A DNA stretch of 64,000 bases from Colias croceus (GCF_905220415.1 NC_059542.1:11160001-11224000), one strand, 5' to 3'. Shown: positions 1 through 9,355, counted from the first letter of the stretch. Notes: generated by a model from the letters alone, not told the origin. Numbers and translations: made by a program.

Positions 1-209
1 AATAACACATCCATACATAATTCACACCTAAATCTATTCCATTTAAATAGCTTCGTCTTCATCAAAATAGGCGTAGATGTGCTATGTTACATCTCAACCG
101 CACACCAATTCAGCTAGTTTTGGCCAATCATGTTCCGTGCTCGTATTTACAGCCTTTTGATCGGTAATGGGAGCCGTCAACGATATAAATGAACCCAAGA
201 CGCTGTCAG

Positions 210-576
210 AGTATCCGATGACATGTACCATTTGTTTCTTGTATAATGGGCCCTCTTCATAATCGAGAGCGTTGGCCCAACAAATGATCGTCTATGGTGG
301 CCGTCACTACACCTAAACTGTATAGACGCTCCGAAAATGTTTAGCCGTGGCGACCACACGCTACAGAAGTGTCCGCTACAAAATATATGAAAAAATGTGA
401 CAAGTGGCTGTCGCTGGCCCGTTGTGGTAAGTGGCCCGTTTGCGCCGACCCTAAATAAAAATCTACAAAGACGGCGAATTATAGGCCCTCCATCATTGTG
501 ATTGCATCTACTGGCCCATCGCTGCCGATTGTGAAAACCCATCAGTATCCGATGACATGTAGCATTTGTTTCTTGT
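210..576. repeat. GC-richer block bounded by a 33 bp direct repeat
   Basis: A run beginning AGTATCCGATGACATGTA occurs at 210-242 and again at 544-576, differing at about one base. The block between is more GC-rich than its surroundings. It holds a 121-codon minus-strand frame (177-542) that I do not recognise and that has no repeat or domain signature. It may be a repeat remnant. Confidence 0.4.
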
Positions 577-1282
577 TAACAAAATTGCGTCCCCGTTTGC
601 GAGTGGCGCCAGATCTTTCCGCATTTACATGTAGACTTCGTTATAAACGCTTTGAAGTTATGTTTTTGATGTAATAGGAAATAATACTCTTCTCGATTGT
701 TAATATTAAAGATTTTTGTGTAATCATACTTCTACTACACTACTATTAAGAATGCTGATAGTTCATGTCAAATATTCGTGCCTATAAAAAATAAAATGTA
801 ACTAACTTAAAAACAACCTTCTAAAAGGTTTTATCAAGGGTATTTATGACGAATACTGACATAGAAAGTGATACTAGATTACAAATCGTAAAGAAGACCG
901 ACTAGCGAAAAAAGAAAGATTTGCACCTCACAAACAGTCATATCACTTCACCCAAATATAAAACCCTACCTAAATATTATTCAACTCAAGATATGCGCAA
1001 CTGCATCATTTTAATTCACTATTGAAGTCACAAAATCAGACTTCCGCTCGTTACGGGTCACTTGTTTCTATGAATTGCATCTGACACACTTCAATGCTTG
1101 CAATACTGTTGAATTAACCATGCTTGAAGACGTATTATGAACGCTATAGTCTTTACTCTGTCTTTGAGCAATTTGTAAGGATAATGAAATCAGGTAACCG
1201 AATTGTTGATGTAATTTGCTATTTTAGAACGTCTATTTCGAGAGAATCTTTACCTATATAATTTAGAATATCTTATTTTAAA

Positions 1283-1445
1283 CTAGCTATGCCCCACTGT
1301 TTTACCCGCATTGTTCCGCACTTGTTGGTCTTAGCGTGATGTTATTTAGCCTATATCCTTCTTCAATAAATGGGCTATCTAACACCGAAATAATTTTTCA
1401 AATCGGACCAGTAGTTCCTAATTAGCGCGTTTGTTGAAAAAACAA
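1283..1445 (+). repeat. CTAGC-C short interspersed element (degraded)
   Basis: It reads CTAGCTATGCCCCACTG, then TTGGTCTTAGCGTGATG, then ATAAATGGGCTATCTAACAC and a GCGCGTTTG tail. The same order of blocks recurs in about a dozen copies here. The AT-rich 3' tail seen in full copies is lost. Subfamily C resembles Metulj-type SINEs with RTE-like tails described from Heliconius; that name is recalled, not searched. Confidence 0.75.
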
Positions 1446-1702
1446 ACAGAATATAATATCAGTAGAAAATATTTAATAGTATTTCTGTTTTGAATGATGT
1501 TCCGAGGACAAATTTTTAATTAATTTTATCTATTTTAATCTTAAAAGTAAGAAAAAATTAAGATCGTAAGTACACATTCCAGTCGTTGACTAAACTAATA
1601 GACCAAGTCTTTAATTTAATTCTGTGTCATGAAAAGTTATTTAATGAAGGCCTCTTTACTTCAGTTGAGTCTTGTAATTTTTTGCGCTTTATTTGATAGT
1701 AC

Positions 1703-2169
1703 AAGATCCCACCGCAGGATTTATTCGTTCATAGTTTTTTTTTTATGAAACCAACATAATTACCTATTGACTAAGTTGCCAGTCAAAATTTGGCGGCAAG
1801 CATGTAGATATAATTAAATTATTTCACTTCGATTTTTTGGAAAAAAATTCCGTTCACTTGTTATTTAAAGTCTAAATCACGGTAAATTACAAAAAGATTC
1901 TAAAAAACCACGGTTGCCGTTTTTCATATGACCGCAAGCCCTTCGCAGCCTGGTGCAAACAGGTGTGATTTCAATCCATTTAAACGTTACACGTTCATAA
2001 CGCACATTTTATGAATCATATAATATATAAAATTAAAGGTATTTTTTTTCTTTTAATTAAAAAATGCTTGCTAGTCGATTTAATATATTCTCCTTATTAT
2101 AATTAATACACATAAAATTTTTGTTTCATCAAAAAAACTATGAACGAAGTAATCCTGCAGTGGGATCTT
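1703..2169. mobile_element. MITE with about 45 bp terminal inverted repeats
   Basis: The left end begins AAGATCCCACCGCAGGATT and continues to a T run and ATGAAAC. The right end, read on the minus strand, begins AAGATCCCACTGCAGGATT and matches over about 45 bases. The 467 bp element has no coding capacity, so it is a non-autonomous DNA transposon. A target duplication is not clear. Confidence 0.8.
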
Positions 2170-2360
2170 AGACTATGATATTTAATATGAATGACACTCT
2201 CATTAAATTCTGAGCAGTGAGTGAGTAAATAATTAATATCTAAAACATATAGCTCTAATTGAAAATGATATTTAATTTATACTCAAGGTATTTTTATCGT
2301 CTCTATATTTATTTCGCTAATGAGGTATTACAAGATGTAGGCTAGAAAATTCGCGTACCT

Positions 2361-2521
2361 ACGTATGGTCGGTCTAGCCACAATATACAGATACATCGTA
2401 GTATATATCTGTCAACTGTGGTCTAGCTATGAACGGTTTTATGAATTTCCATACATATGACAAGCGCGACTGACGTACGCACTGATGGTCGGTGAAGCTC
2501 TGCAACCGGCCGTAATGTTAT
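2361..2521 (+). repeat. ATGGTCGGT repeat, copy 1 (interrupted)
   Basis: It begins ACGTATGGTCGGTCTAG and ends GCTCTGCAACCGGCC. A near-identical inverted copy lies at 13612-13713. The two agree at almost every base except for a 44 bp insertion plus 5 bp duplication in this copy. Class unknown; the block ATGGTCGGT occurs near both ends as a direct repeat. Confidence 0.7.
2378..2421. mobile_element. 44 bp mini-insertion with inverted ends and TCTAG duplication
   Basis: The segment starts CCACA and ends TGTGG, with inner arms ACAGATA and TATCTGT, and is flanked on both sides by TCTAG (2373-2377 and 2422-2426). The paralogous repeat at 13612-13713 has a single TCTAG and no insert, so it shows the empty site. 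It looks like an extremely small TIR element or its deletion relic. Confidence 0.6.
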
Positions 2522-2643
2522 TAATTTGTATTTTACGTTTATGTTCGTTATTAATACGTATTTAAACTGTGAAAATACAAACAATAATGAGTAAAATTTC
2601 AAATTCGTATTATTTATAATTGCGTACGTCATTAAGGCGACTT

Positions 2644-2695
2644 AATCTTGCCAAATAAGTTTCACTTACACATATGCTCAACACACGCTCTTTTC
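2644..2695 (+). repeat. Helentron/DINE-like element, 3' end fragment
   Basis: It keeps the 3' hallmarks of the longer copies at 42881 and 58302: TTGCCAAA, then AAGTTTCACTT, a degraded hairpin, and ACACGCTCTTTT. The rest of the element is absent. Confidence 0.6.
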
Positions 2696-2757
2696 AATTT
2701 TCTACAAACCTTTAAACAAAAAAATGTTCAGTCTATTGAAGTTGCCGTTCTTTCCAG

Positions 2758-2796
2758 ATGTACACTGAAGTGATGTGCGAGTGCGTCATGGTGTGA
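2758..2796 (+). other. Short upstream ORF in the 5' leader
   Basis: The exon starts after the acceptor TTCTTTCCAG (AG at 2756-2757) and its first three bases are ATG. That frame reads 12 codons to TGA at 2794-2796, eight bases before the presumed main start codon and out of frame with it. It could lower translation of the main frame. Alternatively 2758 is not the true exon edge. Confidence 0.45.
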
Positions 2797-2801
2797 TCAA
2801 G

Positions 2802-2904
2802 ATGAAGCTGTGGAAGAGCCTCAAGATCTCGATCGGCAAGACGGACGCTAAGGGCTATCCACATGAGCTGCCGCAGTGGAGCGAACAGGGATATGAGCTC
2901 GACG
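2802..2904 (+). CDS. First coding exon of a PDZ-domain-like gene
   Basis: The exon encodes 34 codons plus one base. It begins MKLWKSLKISIGKT and ends QWSEQGYELD, and the donor GGTAGGT follows at 2905. The start is chosen because TGA lies in frame upstream at 2766-2768 and no other in-frame ATG intervenes. A pyrimidine-rich acceptor at 2756-2757 implies a 5'-untranslated exon before the window's first visible exon. Codon use is clearly more GC-rich than the surrounding intron (AAG, CTG, ATC, GAC), which supports real coding. The exon leaves in phase 1. This matches the exon at 22003, and also both copies of a short terminal exon at 3539 and 3711. The basic N-terminus has no signal peptide or membrane segment. 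I do not recognise the protein family from this exon alone. Confidence 0.8.
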
Positions 2905-3105
2905 GTAGGTTTTCCTTTGCAACTTTGTAAACTTTGTAGGTGGAATGAGCGTGTGTGTTGGAGATGTGATATGGGATAATGGACCTTATGAGCTTAGAAT
3001 TTAACGACAGGCGCTTATCATTTCAAATACATTATTTCAATCAAGTTTTTAACTAACTAGACCTAGTAGTGTACCAGATAATGTTGTGGCTCAATGTTAA
3101 ATATT

Positions 3106-3139
3106 TTCATTGCTACATGTAAATACATGTAGCAATGAA
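3106..3139. repeat. Perfect 16 bp inverted repeat, 2 nt loop
   Basis: The arms TTCATTGCTACATGTA and its complement are separated only by AA. Such near-zero-loop palindromes usually come from template switching during replication, and could form a cruciform. Confidence 0.85.
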
Positions 3140-3538
3140 TGAATTATTAACGATTAAAGATGGTATAATTAGTTTAAGTAATTATTGTAATGTTCGTATT
3201 TGATAGATAGAGCCCGATAGCCAGATATCAATAATTTATGTATCCATCTATACATTTTTACTCTATCATTTTCAAAAACAATATATCATTAATTATTTAA
3301 ATTGCCCTAAAATCATTTAGTCTGTAATTTCGCGCCAAATTAAAAATTCAATTAACCCACGAAAACCATATTGGAACAATGGAATAATTAAAACATCCAA
3401 ACCGTTCCATTCATATAATTTACACAGATACGCAAAATAAATTGTCCATTTAAAAATCGCAATGTAATAAAGGAAATCTAATGCAAATGGGAATTCAGCG
3501 CTCCAAGACTTGTCTTAATAAATTACAAACAGTTGTAG

Positions 3539-3639
3539 AAAATGGCTTTAAAATAAAGAGCCGGAGCGAGAGCATAGCGGACATTCTGAGGGTACTTTGC
3601 ACAAAGGGAGGTGTGGACGTACTCAACGACGTTATTTAG
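3539..3639 (+). CDS. Alternative terminal exon, copy 1
   Basis: The acceptor is ACAGTTGTAG (AG at 3537-3538), then two bases and 32 codons to TAG at 3637-3639. The two leading bases complete the split codon from the exon ending at 2904 (G+AA gives Glu). The encoded tail begins NGFKIKSRSESIADIL and ends GGVDVLNDVI. The GC-rich codons stand out from the intron. An isoform joining 2802-2904 to this exon would have 67 residues and no PDZ domain. The acceptor's pyrimidine tract is poor, so copy 1 may be used less than copy 2. No poly(A) signal lies between the two copies, so transcripts would have to read through copy 2. I do not recognise the peptide; assignment to this gene rests on strand, phase and distance. 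Confidence 0.6.
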
Positions 3640-3710
3640 GGGCCCTGGATTTTGTTATGCGTTTTATATTATGTAGTATGTGACTGGCAAACTTATATAA
3701 GTGTTTGCAG

Positions 3711-3811
3711 TAAATGGCTTTAAAATAAAGAGCCGGAGCGAGAGCATAGCGGACATTCTGAGGGTACTTTGCACAAAGGGAGGTGTGGACGTACTCAACG
3801 ACGTTATTTAG
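3711..3811 (+). CDS. Alternative terminal exon, copy 2
   Basis: This is a tandem copy of the exon at 3539, offset by 172 bases. The acceptor is AAGTGTTTGCAG (AG at 3709-3710), then TA and the same 32 codons to TAG at 3809-3811; the split codon becomes G+TA, Val. All 96 coding bases match copy 1. After the stop the copies differ at the next base, agree for about 15 bases, and then drift apart with indels. This contrast suggests the coding part is constrained or was homogenised by gene conversion. Poly(A) signals lie downstream at 3861, 4009 and 4073, so this copy can end a transcript. The C-terminus NDVI would fit a class III PDZ ligand (X-D/E-X-hydrophobic), which is inference only. The 69-codon frame starting inside it at 3783 is a shadow. 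Confidence 0.6.
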
Positions 3812-3860
3812 AGGCCCTGGATTTTGGTGTGCTTCATATTATTGTAGTTCTAGAAAATAT

Positions 3861-3866
3861 ATTAAA
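3861..3866 (+). terminator. ATTAAA poly(A) signal candidate
   Basis: The ATTAAA variant lies 50 bases after the stop of terminal exon copy 2. A second ATTAAA lies at 4009-4014. Confidence 0.35.
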
Positions 3867-4072
3867 TTTTGTTTTAAAGGATGTTTGTGTTTTTTTTTTT
3901 TTTTATGCATTTTACAATTTGTCTGCGTAAGTTTTTCATTGAGATTTTATTTAAGTTGTAAGTTAATGACAACTTGTAATACGATAATATAATACTTTAT
4001 ACTCTTTTATTAAACTTATAATTTTGAGGTAACAGTTTTATTACAATACCTTTTACATTATAAGTATAAATG

Positions 4073-4078
4073 AATAAA
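4073..4078 (+). terminator. AATAAA poly(A) signal candidate
   Basis: A canonical AATAAA lies 262 bases after the stop at 3811, in a T-rich context. It would give a short 3' UTR. In DNA this AT-rich the hexamer also occurs by chance. Confidence 0.4.
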
Positions 4079-4610
4079 TATATTTCAACAAGATTTTTAT
4101 TTTATGTACTTGCATATAAAAGTATGCACAAAACTATGCGTTAAAATGCTATATGTCCATCGAGGCTATTAATTACAATGATATGCTATAATATACCAAT
4201 ATGACGTTACTAATTTATAATTATATAATCTATCTTAGGATACAAAATACAGTTTAAAATTAAGGTTAATTACTTTATAATTAATTTTAGTTCAAGCGTC
4301 TATTGGGGCTCCATGTTACATACAATCCGGCACCATGTTAAATTCTCACCCTGAACGGGATGCGCCGCTATTGTTACGTAAAACAAACTTAAATTCGCGT
4401 GAATTTTTAAAATTTACATTCGTTTCTGACGTCGTCCATTTCTGAATCCGTCGCTTTCATAGATTCTAGATTTTAGTTCGCTAGGACGTCTGTCTATTTA
4501 CATTCTCTACATGTCAGATGTCTTGTATGGATGGTATGGATGAATGGAGTGACAGACAAGATTCAACCAAATCTCAATAGGCTAGAACTAGAACTAGATA
4601 TTTAGAAATA

Positions 4611-4658
4611 ACAACAGATTTTCAACCAATACTAGAGTATTGGTTGAAAATCTGTTGT
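4611..4658. repeat. Perfect 23 bp inverted repeat, 2 nt loop
   Basis: The arms read ACAACAGATTTTCAACC then AATACT, AG, and the exact complement. There is no mismatch over 23 pairs. This is a cruciform-capable palindrome of template-switch type, like the one at 3106. Confidence 0.9.
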
Positions 4659-4859
4659 AATTTTATTTTCAAATGTTACACGCTATTTACTTTTGGCGAT
4701 CTGAATTCGAAGATATTCTAAAAGTTTGATAAAGTCGTCATATTATACTAATACTTCTTTCGTTATTTTCATGAAAGGCATCTTTAACAATTAATGGTTT
4801 TCTATTCAGGGTTTCTAAAATTGATAAACATATGCAACATCAGGGTCATAGCAGCTAGT

Positions 4860-5132
4860 AACAAGTGATAACTGCGTTAAAAACAACCGACTTCAAACTT
4901 GCACTTGCAAAATTTACAAATACCTACAGACAAAAATGCTCATAAAATAAAAACTACTGGGCCTATCCGAATAAAATTTTTATGGGACCAATTCGACACC
5001 ATCCCGCATCGAACAAAAAAAGAATCACGTAAATCGGTTCAGAAACCTCGGAGTAATCGGTGTACATACATAAAAAAAAAAATATACCGGCCGAATTGAT
5101 AACCTCCTCCTTTTTTTTGAAGTCGGTTAAAA
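4860..5132 (+). mobile_element. ACCGACTT repeat, full copy
   Basis: It starts ACAAGTGATAACTGCGTT with AACCGACTTCAAA near the left end, and closes with TTTTTTGAAGTCGGTTAAAA. The ends therefore form a 13 bp inverted repeat. Inside are CTGGGCCTATCCGAATAAA and CGGTTCAGAAACCTCGG. Copies lie at 9011 (inverted) and 23728. No coding capacity, so a MITE-like element or a tail of a larger one. Confidence 0.75.
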
Positions 5133-6503
5133 ATATAATTTAATATTTACCACAAAATATCATAAACTTACATTAAACATGTTAGAATTACATTTACAAC
5201 CGAAGTAAATGTAAAAACAAGTTAAACACGCCTCCGCTGACATATTATATTATTTTATACCAAACCCGCGGGCTTAGCGATGGAAAAAATGGACCATAAA
5301 AACATTCTCGCATCGGATTTACGTGCAAAAATACGTATAAATAATACATTTAACGACACTCCGATTTCAGCGAACTTTATCAGTATTATTTGTATTTTAT
5401 AAGCGTCCTTTGAACTCTCATCTAAATCTAATTGCTGAATCTTATTTTTTATGATTTTATTTGGTACAAATATTATATGAAAATGTTTGACGTCGTAGAG
5501 GATAATGAAAGATAAATTAAAGTATAAAATTGAGTTTGAAACCATGTTATTTTAACTCAATATTTTAAAGATACTTGGTGTGGCTTGAAGATGCAATAGC
5601 TTTACCGCGGCAGTCCCCGAGTGCCACACGTCTTTGTTTATAAAAATATTACGTTTCTTGACTACTAACGAACCTAATTATTTTTGAAATAAAACCTGAA
5701 ACTTGTTCAGTGGGCTAGATTTTTATATTGCAGAAAAACAATAACCTACACGCTCAATATTAATTTTATCTTCCATAAGTGAGAAAATCTTGTAATATAT
5801 AATTTTAAGGGAACGAAATTAACTGCCTTGAAAGGAGAAACCTTTGGGGAATAAGTATTCTCTCCATAAGATAATATATTACGCCATAAAATCCAACCAT
5901 CCAAATAACGTAGGTACTTTGAACAAATTTGTATCACCTACTTTATACAAAAAAATATTATCTATAATCGATGTTTCCATAAATTTTTGTATGATAAAAC
6001 ATTGTCTACTTTTTCAACATTGCCGCTCTGAATTTTTTTTATTCCCTCCCTTTTTCTCACATGGAATTTCATATTTGCCTCTCTATCATATTTCAGCACT
6101 AAAAATGATTACTATTAGGTATCCTTGTAACTTAGCAAATAAAATTCTAATTATTTAAATGGATATTACGTGTAATCAGTCAAAAGCAATTAGTTAAAAC
6201 ACTGAAAATAATTTGCGGAAATTTAATGATACTAATTTCATATTGGCTATCAATTAATCATGTAAAATGGTTGGTTTCATTTTTCATGCAATAATGGTAT
6301 TAATAAGGGGCTTGTTGTTTTATAAGTCGCCACAACTAGTCTGGGTCACAATTTTTTTGTTTTTAGGGTCAATGTAAATCGCCGAATAACTTTACATAAT
6401 ATAAAGGAATTAGGTATTAATAACTTTAACACTTACGAATAAATTAAGCTGATTGGTTATCCAAAAATCTTCAGGAGCTAGGGTCTTATATACCTTATAC
6501 GTC
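5133..6503. other. No gene found; AT-rich intron
   Basis: Frames of 96 codons (5255-5545, minus) and 104 codons (5844-6158, plus) lack coding composition and splice context. A fragment at 5577-5640 is listed separately. Confidence 0.6.
5577..5640 (-). repeat. Fragment of the GGGGACTGCCGCGGT repeat
   Basis: On the minus strand it reads GGGGACTGCCGCGGTAAAGC, then AGCCACACC, as in the longer copy at 14522-14680. Confidence 0.6.
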
Positions 6504-6667
6504 GCGGAAGAATTCCAACCAATACCCGCGGCCTCATCATTAAAGCGGCTCGATGGAACACAGTAGGGTTTTAGTCGGTAAGAATCCAACACACCCCACG
6601 GCTCCTTCCCGGGGGCCTCTTCCCGGGGGTAGATATCTTTGGAAGATTTCCCCGCTTAAAAAAAAAG
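6504..6667 (+). repeat. LINE-tail-like repeat ending in poly(A), uninterrupted copy
   Basis: It contains CGGAAGAATTCCAACCA, then GGGGTTTTAGTCGG-like sequence, CCACGGCTCCTTCC and TATCTTTGGAAGAT, and ends in a run of A. The second copy at 57541-57828 is split by a MITE. The A tail suggests the 3' end of a retroposon. This copy gives the empty site for that MITE. Confidence 0.7.
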
Positions 6668-7279
6668 GTTCTTATGTTGGACCGTTTTTTCAGGTCAAAG
6701 CTCTACGTCGATTTTTGTAGCTATAATACAAATGGGAAGCTGACCTTTTATTAACAACATACTAACAGGCAACAATAATATTTGCCAGATATCGAAATCA
6801 CATAATTTGAAAATAAACTTAATGTAGTAGTAATAAGTAAAAATAATCAAGATCGACAATGTGGGTACATCGTTTTCTTTTGCTGAAATAAAAGAAATAC
6901 TTACATGATATAAAATAACATGTATATATTAGCATCAATTGTAATTTACATGAATTTTCAAACATAATTTACCTTTTCAAAGTAAAATAATACCTACAGA
7001 TAAAATTTCATATATTTTGTTAGCATCAAGAATTGTAAATTACCAAAGCAAAAAGTTAGGTTCGAGACATAAATATAGAACACGAAATTTCATAACGGAA
7101 GGCCTATAGCTGTAGGAAACCTCAGCTTGATTGAAAAACGTATCCGACGCCTGTCATGTAGGCAGCGAATAAATTTTTCACCAGCCCTTCGGTTTTAGAC
7201 AACAAAAATCATAAAAATCTGTGACATTTTTGTGCTAACTTTGTACCGCGGGTTTCTTTGTAATCTGAAAATACATTCT

Positions 7280-7446
7280 ATACATAGAAAAATGAGTGTT
7301 GTATGTTGGTCTTTAAAAGAATCCTAAATTGATGATTTGATTGTGATGATCTTCAGTTATGTGTTGTGTGTGCACACGAAGGTTTTTGAGTCAGTACGAA
7401 CAATCTAAGACTGTGTACGACAAGCAAAGCCGGGGTGCACAGCTAG
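7280..7446 (-). repeat. Degraded CTAGC element
   Basis: It ends in GCAAAGCCGGGGTGCACAGC then TAGT, the terminal block of the class read backwards, with a TGTGTTGTG stretch like the copy at 13727. The other end is eroded. Confidence 0.5.
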
Positions 7447-7705
7447 TATTCTAGATAAATATAATATAGTATTCCACAATCTATTTCCCAAATTCACTAT
7501 GAACTGATCGAAAAGCAAGAACAAACATTCATAAAAACATTAAGACATTTAATAAAGAAAAATAAAGAAAACGAGCAACGTTACTTGTAATAGGTAATTA
7601 TGATTATCAACAATTAAAATCTTTCTTACGCTTTCAAAGCAAAAACAAGTAGTCCATATCTGTATATCTGCATTCTGCACCTGTGTGCAGTTCCCAATGT
7701 ACATG

Positions 7706-7740
7706 AAAACCAAAGTTGTATTTTTTGCAACTTTGGTTTT
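7706..7740. repeat. 13 bp inverted repeat, 9 nt loop
   Basis: The arms AAAACCAAAGTTG and CAACTTTGGTTTT pair perfectly around a T-rich loop. No T run follows on the outside, so it is not a classic terminator. Confidence 0.7.
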
Positions 7741-7878
7741 GGAAAAAAAATAACTCTTACAATTTATTATTTTAAAGTTTCCTCAGGTTTTCGAATCTAC
7801 AGCCAAGTACACTTTAAAATGTCCACTCCAGTCTTGTCACTCTATTTTTATATCTATATAAGAGAAAAGAAAAAAAAA

Positions 7879-8056
7879 CTAGCTTTCCGCTCGTGGCAAC
7901 GCCCGCGTAGTCAAAGAAAATTCCGCATAGTTCCTGTTTCCTTGGAATTTCGGGGATATATCTTATCCCATGTTATTGCTAAGATCTCAAGCTATCTCTG
8001 AACCAAATTTCATCCAAATCGGTTTGGAAGTTTTTGCTTGAAAGCGTAACAAACAA
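7879..8056 (+). repeat. CTAGC-A element
   Basis: It begins CTAGCTTTCCGCTCGTGG, then CGCCCGCGTAGTCAAAGAAA, and continues through TTTCATCCAAATCGGTTT to AAAGCGTAAC. The tail is truncated. Subfamily A full copies end in CAGAGTTACTTTCGCATT and TATAATATTAGTA. Confidence 0.75.
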
Positions 8057-8089
8057 ACTTATATTCACATTAATTAAAGGTACATATGA

Positions 8090-8240
8090 CTAGCTATCCC
8101 TGCAAACGTGGCAACGTTACTCTTATCACTGGAAACAAAATAGATGTTGGCCGATTTTTAGATCTACACAATAGGCATACAAAATTTCACGAGAACCAGC
8201 CGCTTCCTAGGAGCTATGGTAACTAGTATAGTGACACAAT
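8090..8240 (+). repeat. CTAGC-J element
   Basis: It begins CTAGCTATCCC and contains AAAATAGATGTTGGCCGATT and AAATTTCACGAGAACCAG. The same inner blocks occur in the copy at 31771-31933. Confidence 0.65.
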
Positions 8241-8242
8241 AA

Positions 8243-8446
8243 TCTATACTAATATTATAAAGCTGAAGAGTTTGTTTGTTTGTTTGTTTGTTTGAACGCA
8301 CTAATCTCGGGAACTACTGGTCCGATTTGAAAAATTCTTTCGGTATTAGATAGCCCATTAATCGAGGAAGGTTATAGGCTATATTTCATCACGCTACGGG
8401 CAACAGGAGTGGAGCCACGGGGGTAACACCGCGCGGAGCAGCTAGT
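8243..8446 (-). repeat. CTAGC-C element, full length
   Basis: Read forward it runs TCTATACTAATATTATAAAG, (GTTT)n, GAACGCACTAATCTCGG, ATTAGATAGCCCATTAATCG, and ends GCAGCTAGT. It faces another C copy at 8458 head to head, forming an interrupted palindrome. Confidence 0.85.
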
Positions 8447-8457
8447 TTTATATATAA

Positions 8458-8648
8458 CTAGCTGCGCTTTGCGGTTTCAACCGCGTAGTTCCGCTTCTGT
8501 GGTCTTAGCGTAATATATCTAACCTATAGCCTTCCTCGATAAATTGTCTATCTAACACCGAAAGAATTTTTCAAATCGATCCAGAAGTTTCTGAGATTAG
8601 CGCGTTCAAACAAACTCTTCAGCTTTATAATATTAAAGTATAGATATA
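8458..8648 (+). repeat. CTAGC-C element, full length
   Basis: It begins CTAGCTGCGCTTTGCGG and ends AGCTTTATAATATTAAAGTA. It lies 11 bases from the inverted copy at 8243-8446. Confidence 0.85.
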
Positions 8649-8830
8649 GAGAAGGAGAGATGTGTATGTTAATGGTGCCTCAAAATGTGTTCAAATTATG
8701 CTTCAGGGATTTATGCTTGCGGTCACCCAACTCCTTTAATACTGAGGTTGCACTAAACATATGAAGTAATGATAATGTATAATACTGCTTAGTTTCGTGT
8801 GCACTTTAGAGCTGTCTTGTAAGCACGTAT

Positions 8831-9333
8831 ACAGGGTGTAATCGTTAAGTGTGCACAGGCGATTATTCCGTAACTATTCATATCAACAAGTGATAACTGC
8901 GTTAAAAACAACCGACTTCAAACTTGCACTTGTAACATTTACAAATACAGACAAAAATGCTCATAAAATAAACTGGTACTGGTACTTTCAATATCAGTTT
9001 AAAGTTTTTTTTTAACCGACTTCAAAAAAAGGAGGGGGTTATCAATTCGGTCGGTATGTTTTTTTTTATGTATGTATACCGATTACTCCGAGGTTTCTGA
9101 ACCGATTTACGTGATTCTTTTTTGTTCGATGCGGGATGGTGTCGAATTGGTCCCATAAAAATTTTATTCGGATAGGCCCAGTAGTTTTTATTTTATGAGC
9201 ATTTTTGTCTGTATTTGTAAATGTTGCAAGTGCAAGTTTGAAGTCGGTTGTTTTTAACGCAGTTATCACTTGTTTATATCTGTAATAGTTACGGAATAAT
9301 CGCCTGTGCACTCTTAACGATTACACCCGGTAT
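8831..9333. repeat. Large inverted duplication carrying ACCGACTT repeat
   Basis: The left arm (8831-8971) starts ACAGGGTGTAATCGTTAAG and runs through GATTATTCCGTAACTATT into the start of the ACCGACTT repeat. The right arm (9192-9332) is its inverse with few changes. The right arm belongs to a complete minus-strand ACCGACTT repeat (9011-9270). The arms include flanking DNA outside the repeat, so this is a segmental inverted duplication, not two insertions. Confidence 0.8.
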
Positions 9334-9355
9334 AATGATACTAGATTCACGCCCG

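Noticed and set aside
3783..3992. 69-codon plus frame MWTYSTTLF...
   Set aside because: It overlaps the duplicated terminal exon in another frame; the exon's own frame has better codon use, acceptors and phase.
5255..5545. 96-codon minus-strand frame with FHIIFVPNK, reminiscent of a Sec1/Vps33 strand
   Set aside because: Only one short block resembles that family; the rest is AT-driven, with no splice sites or neighbouring exons. Treated as chance.
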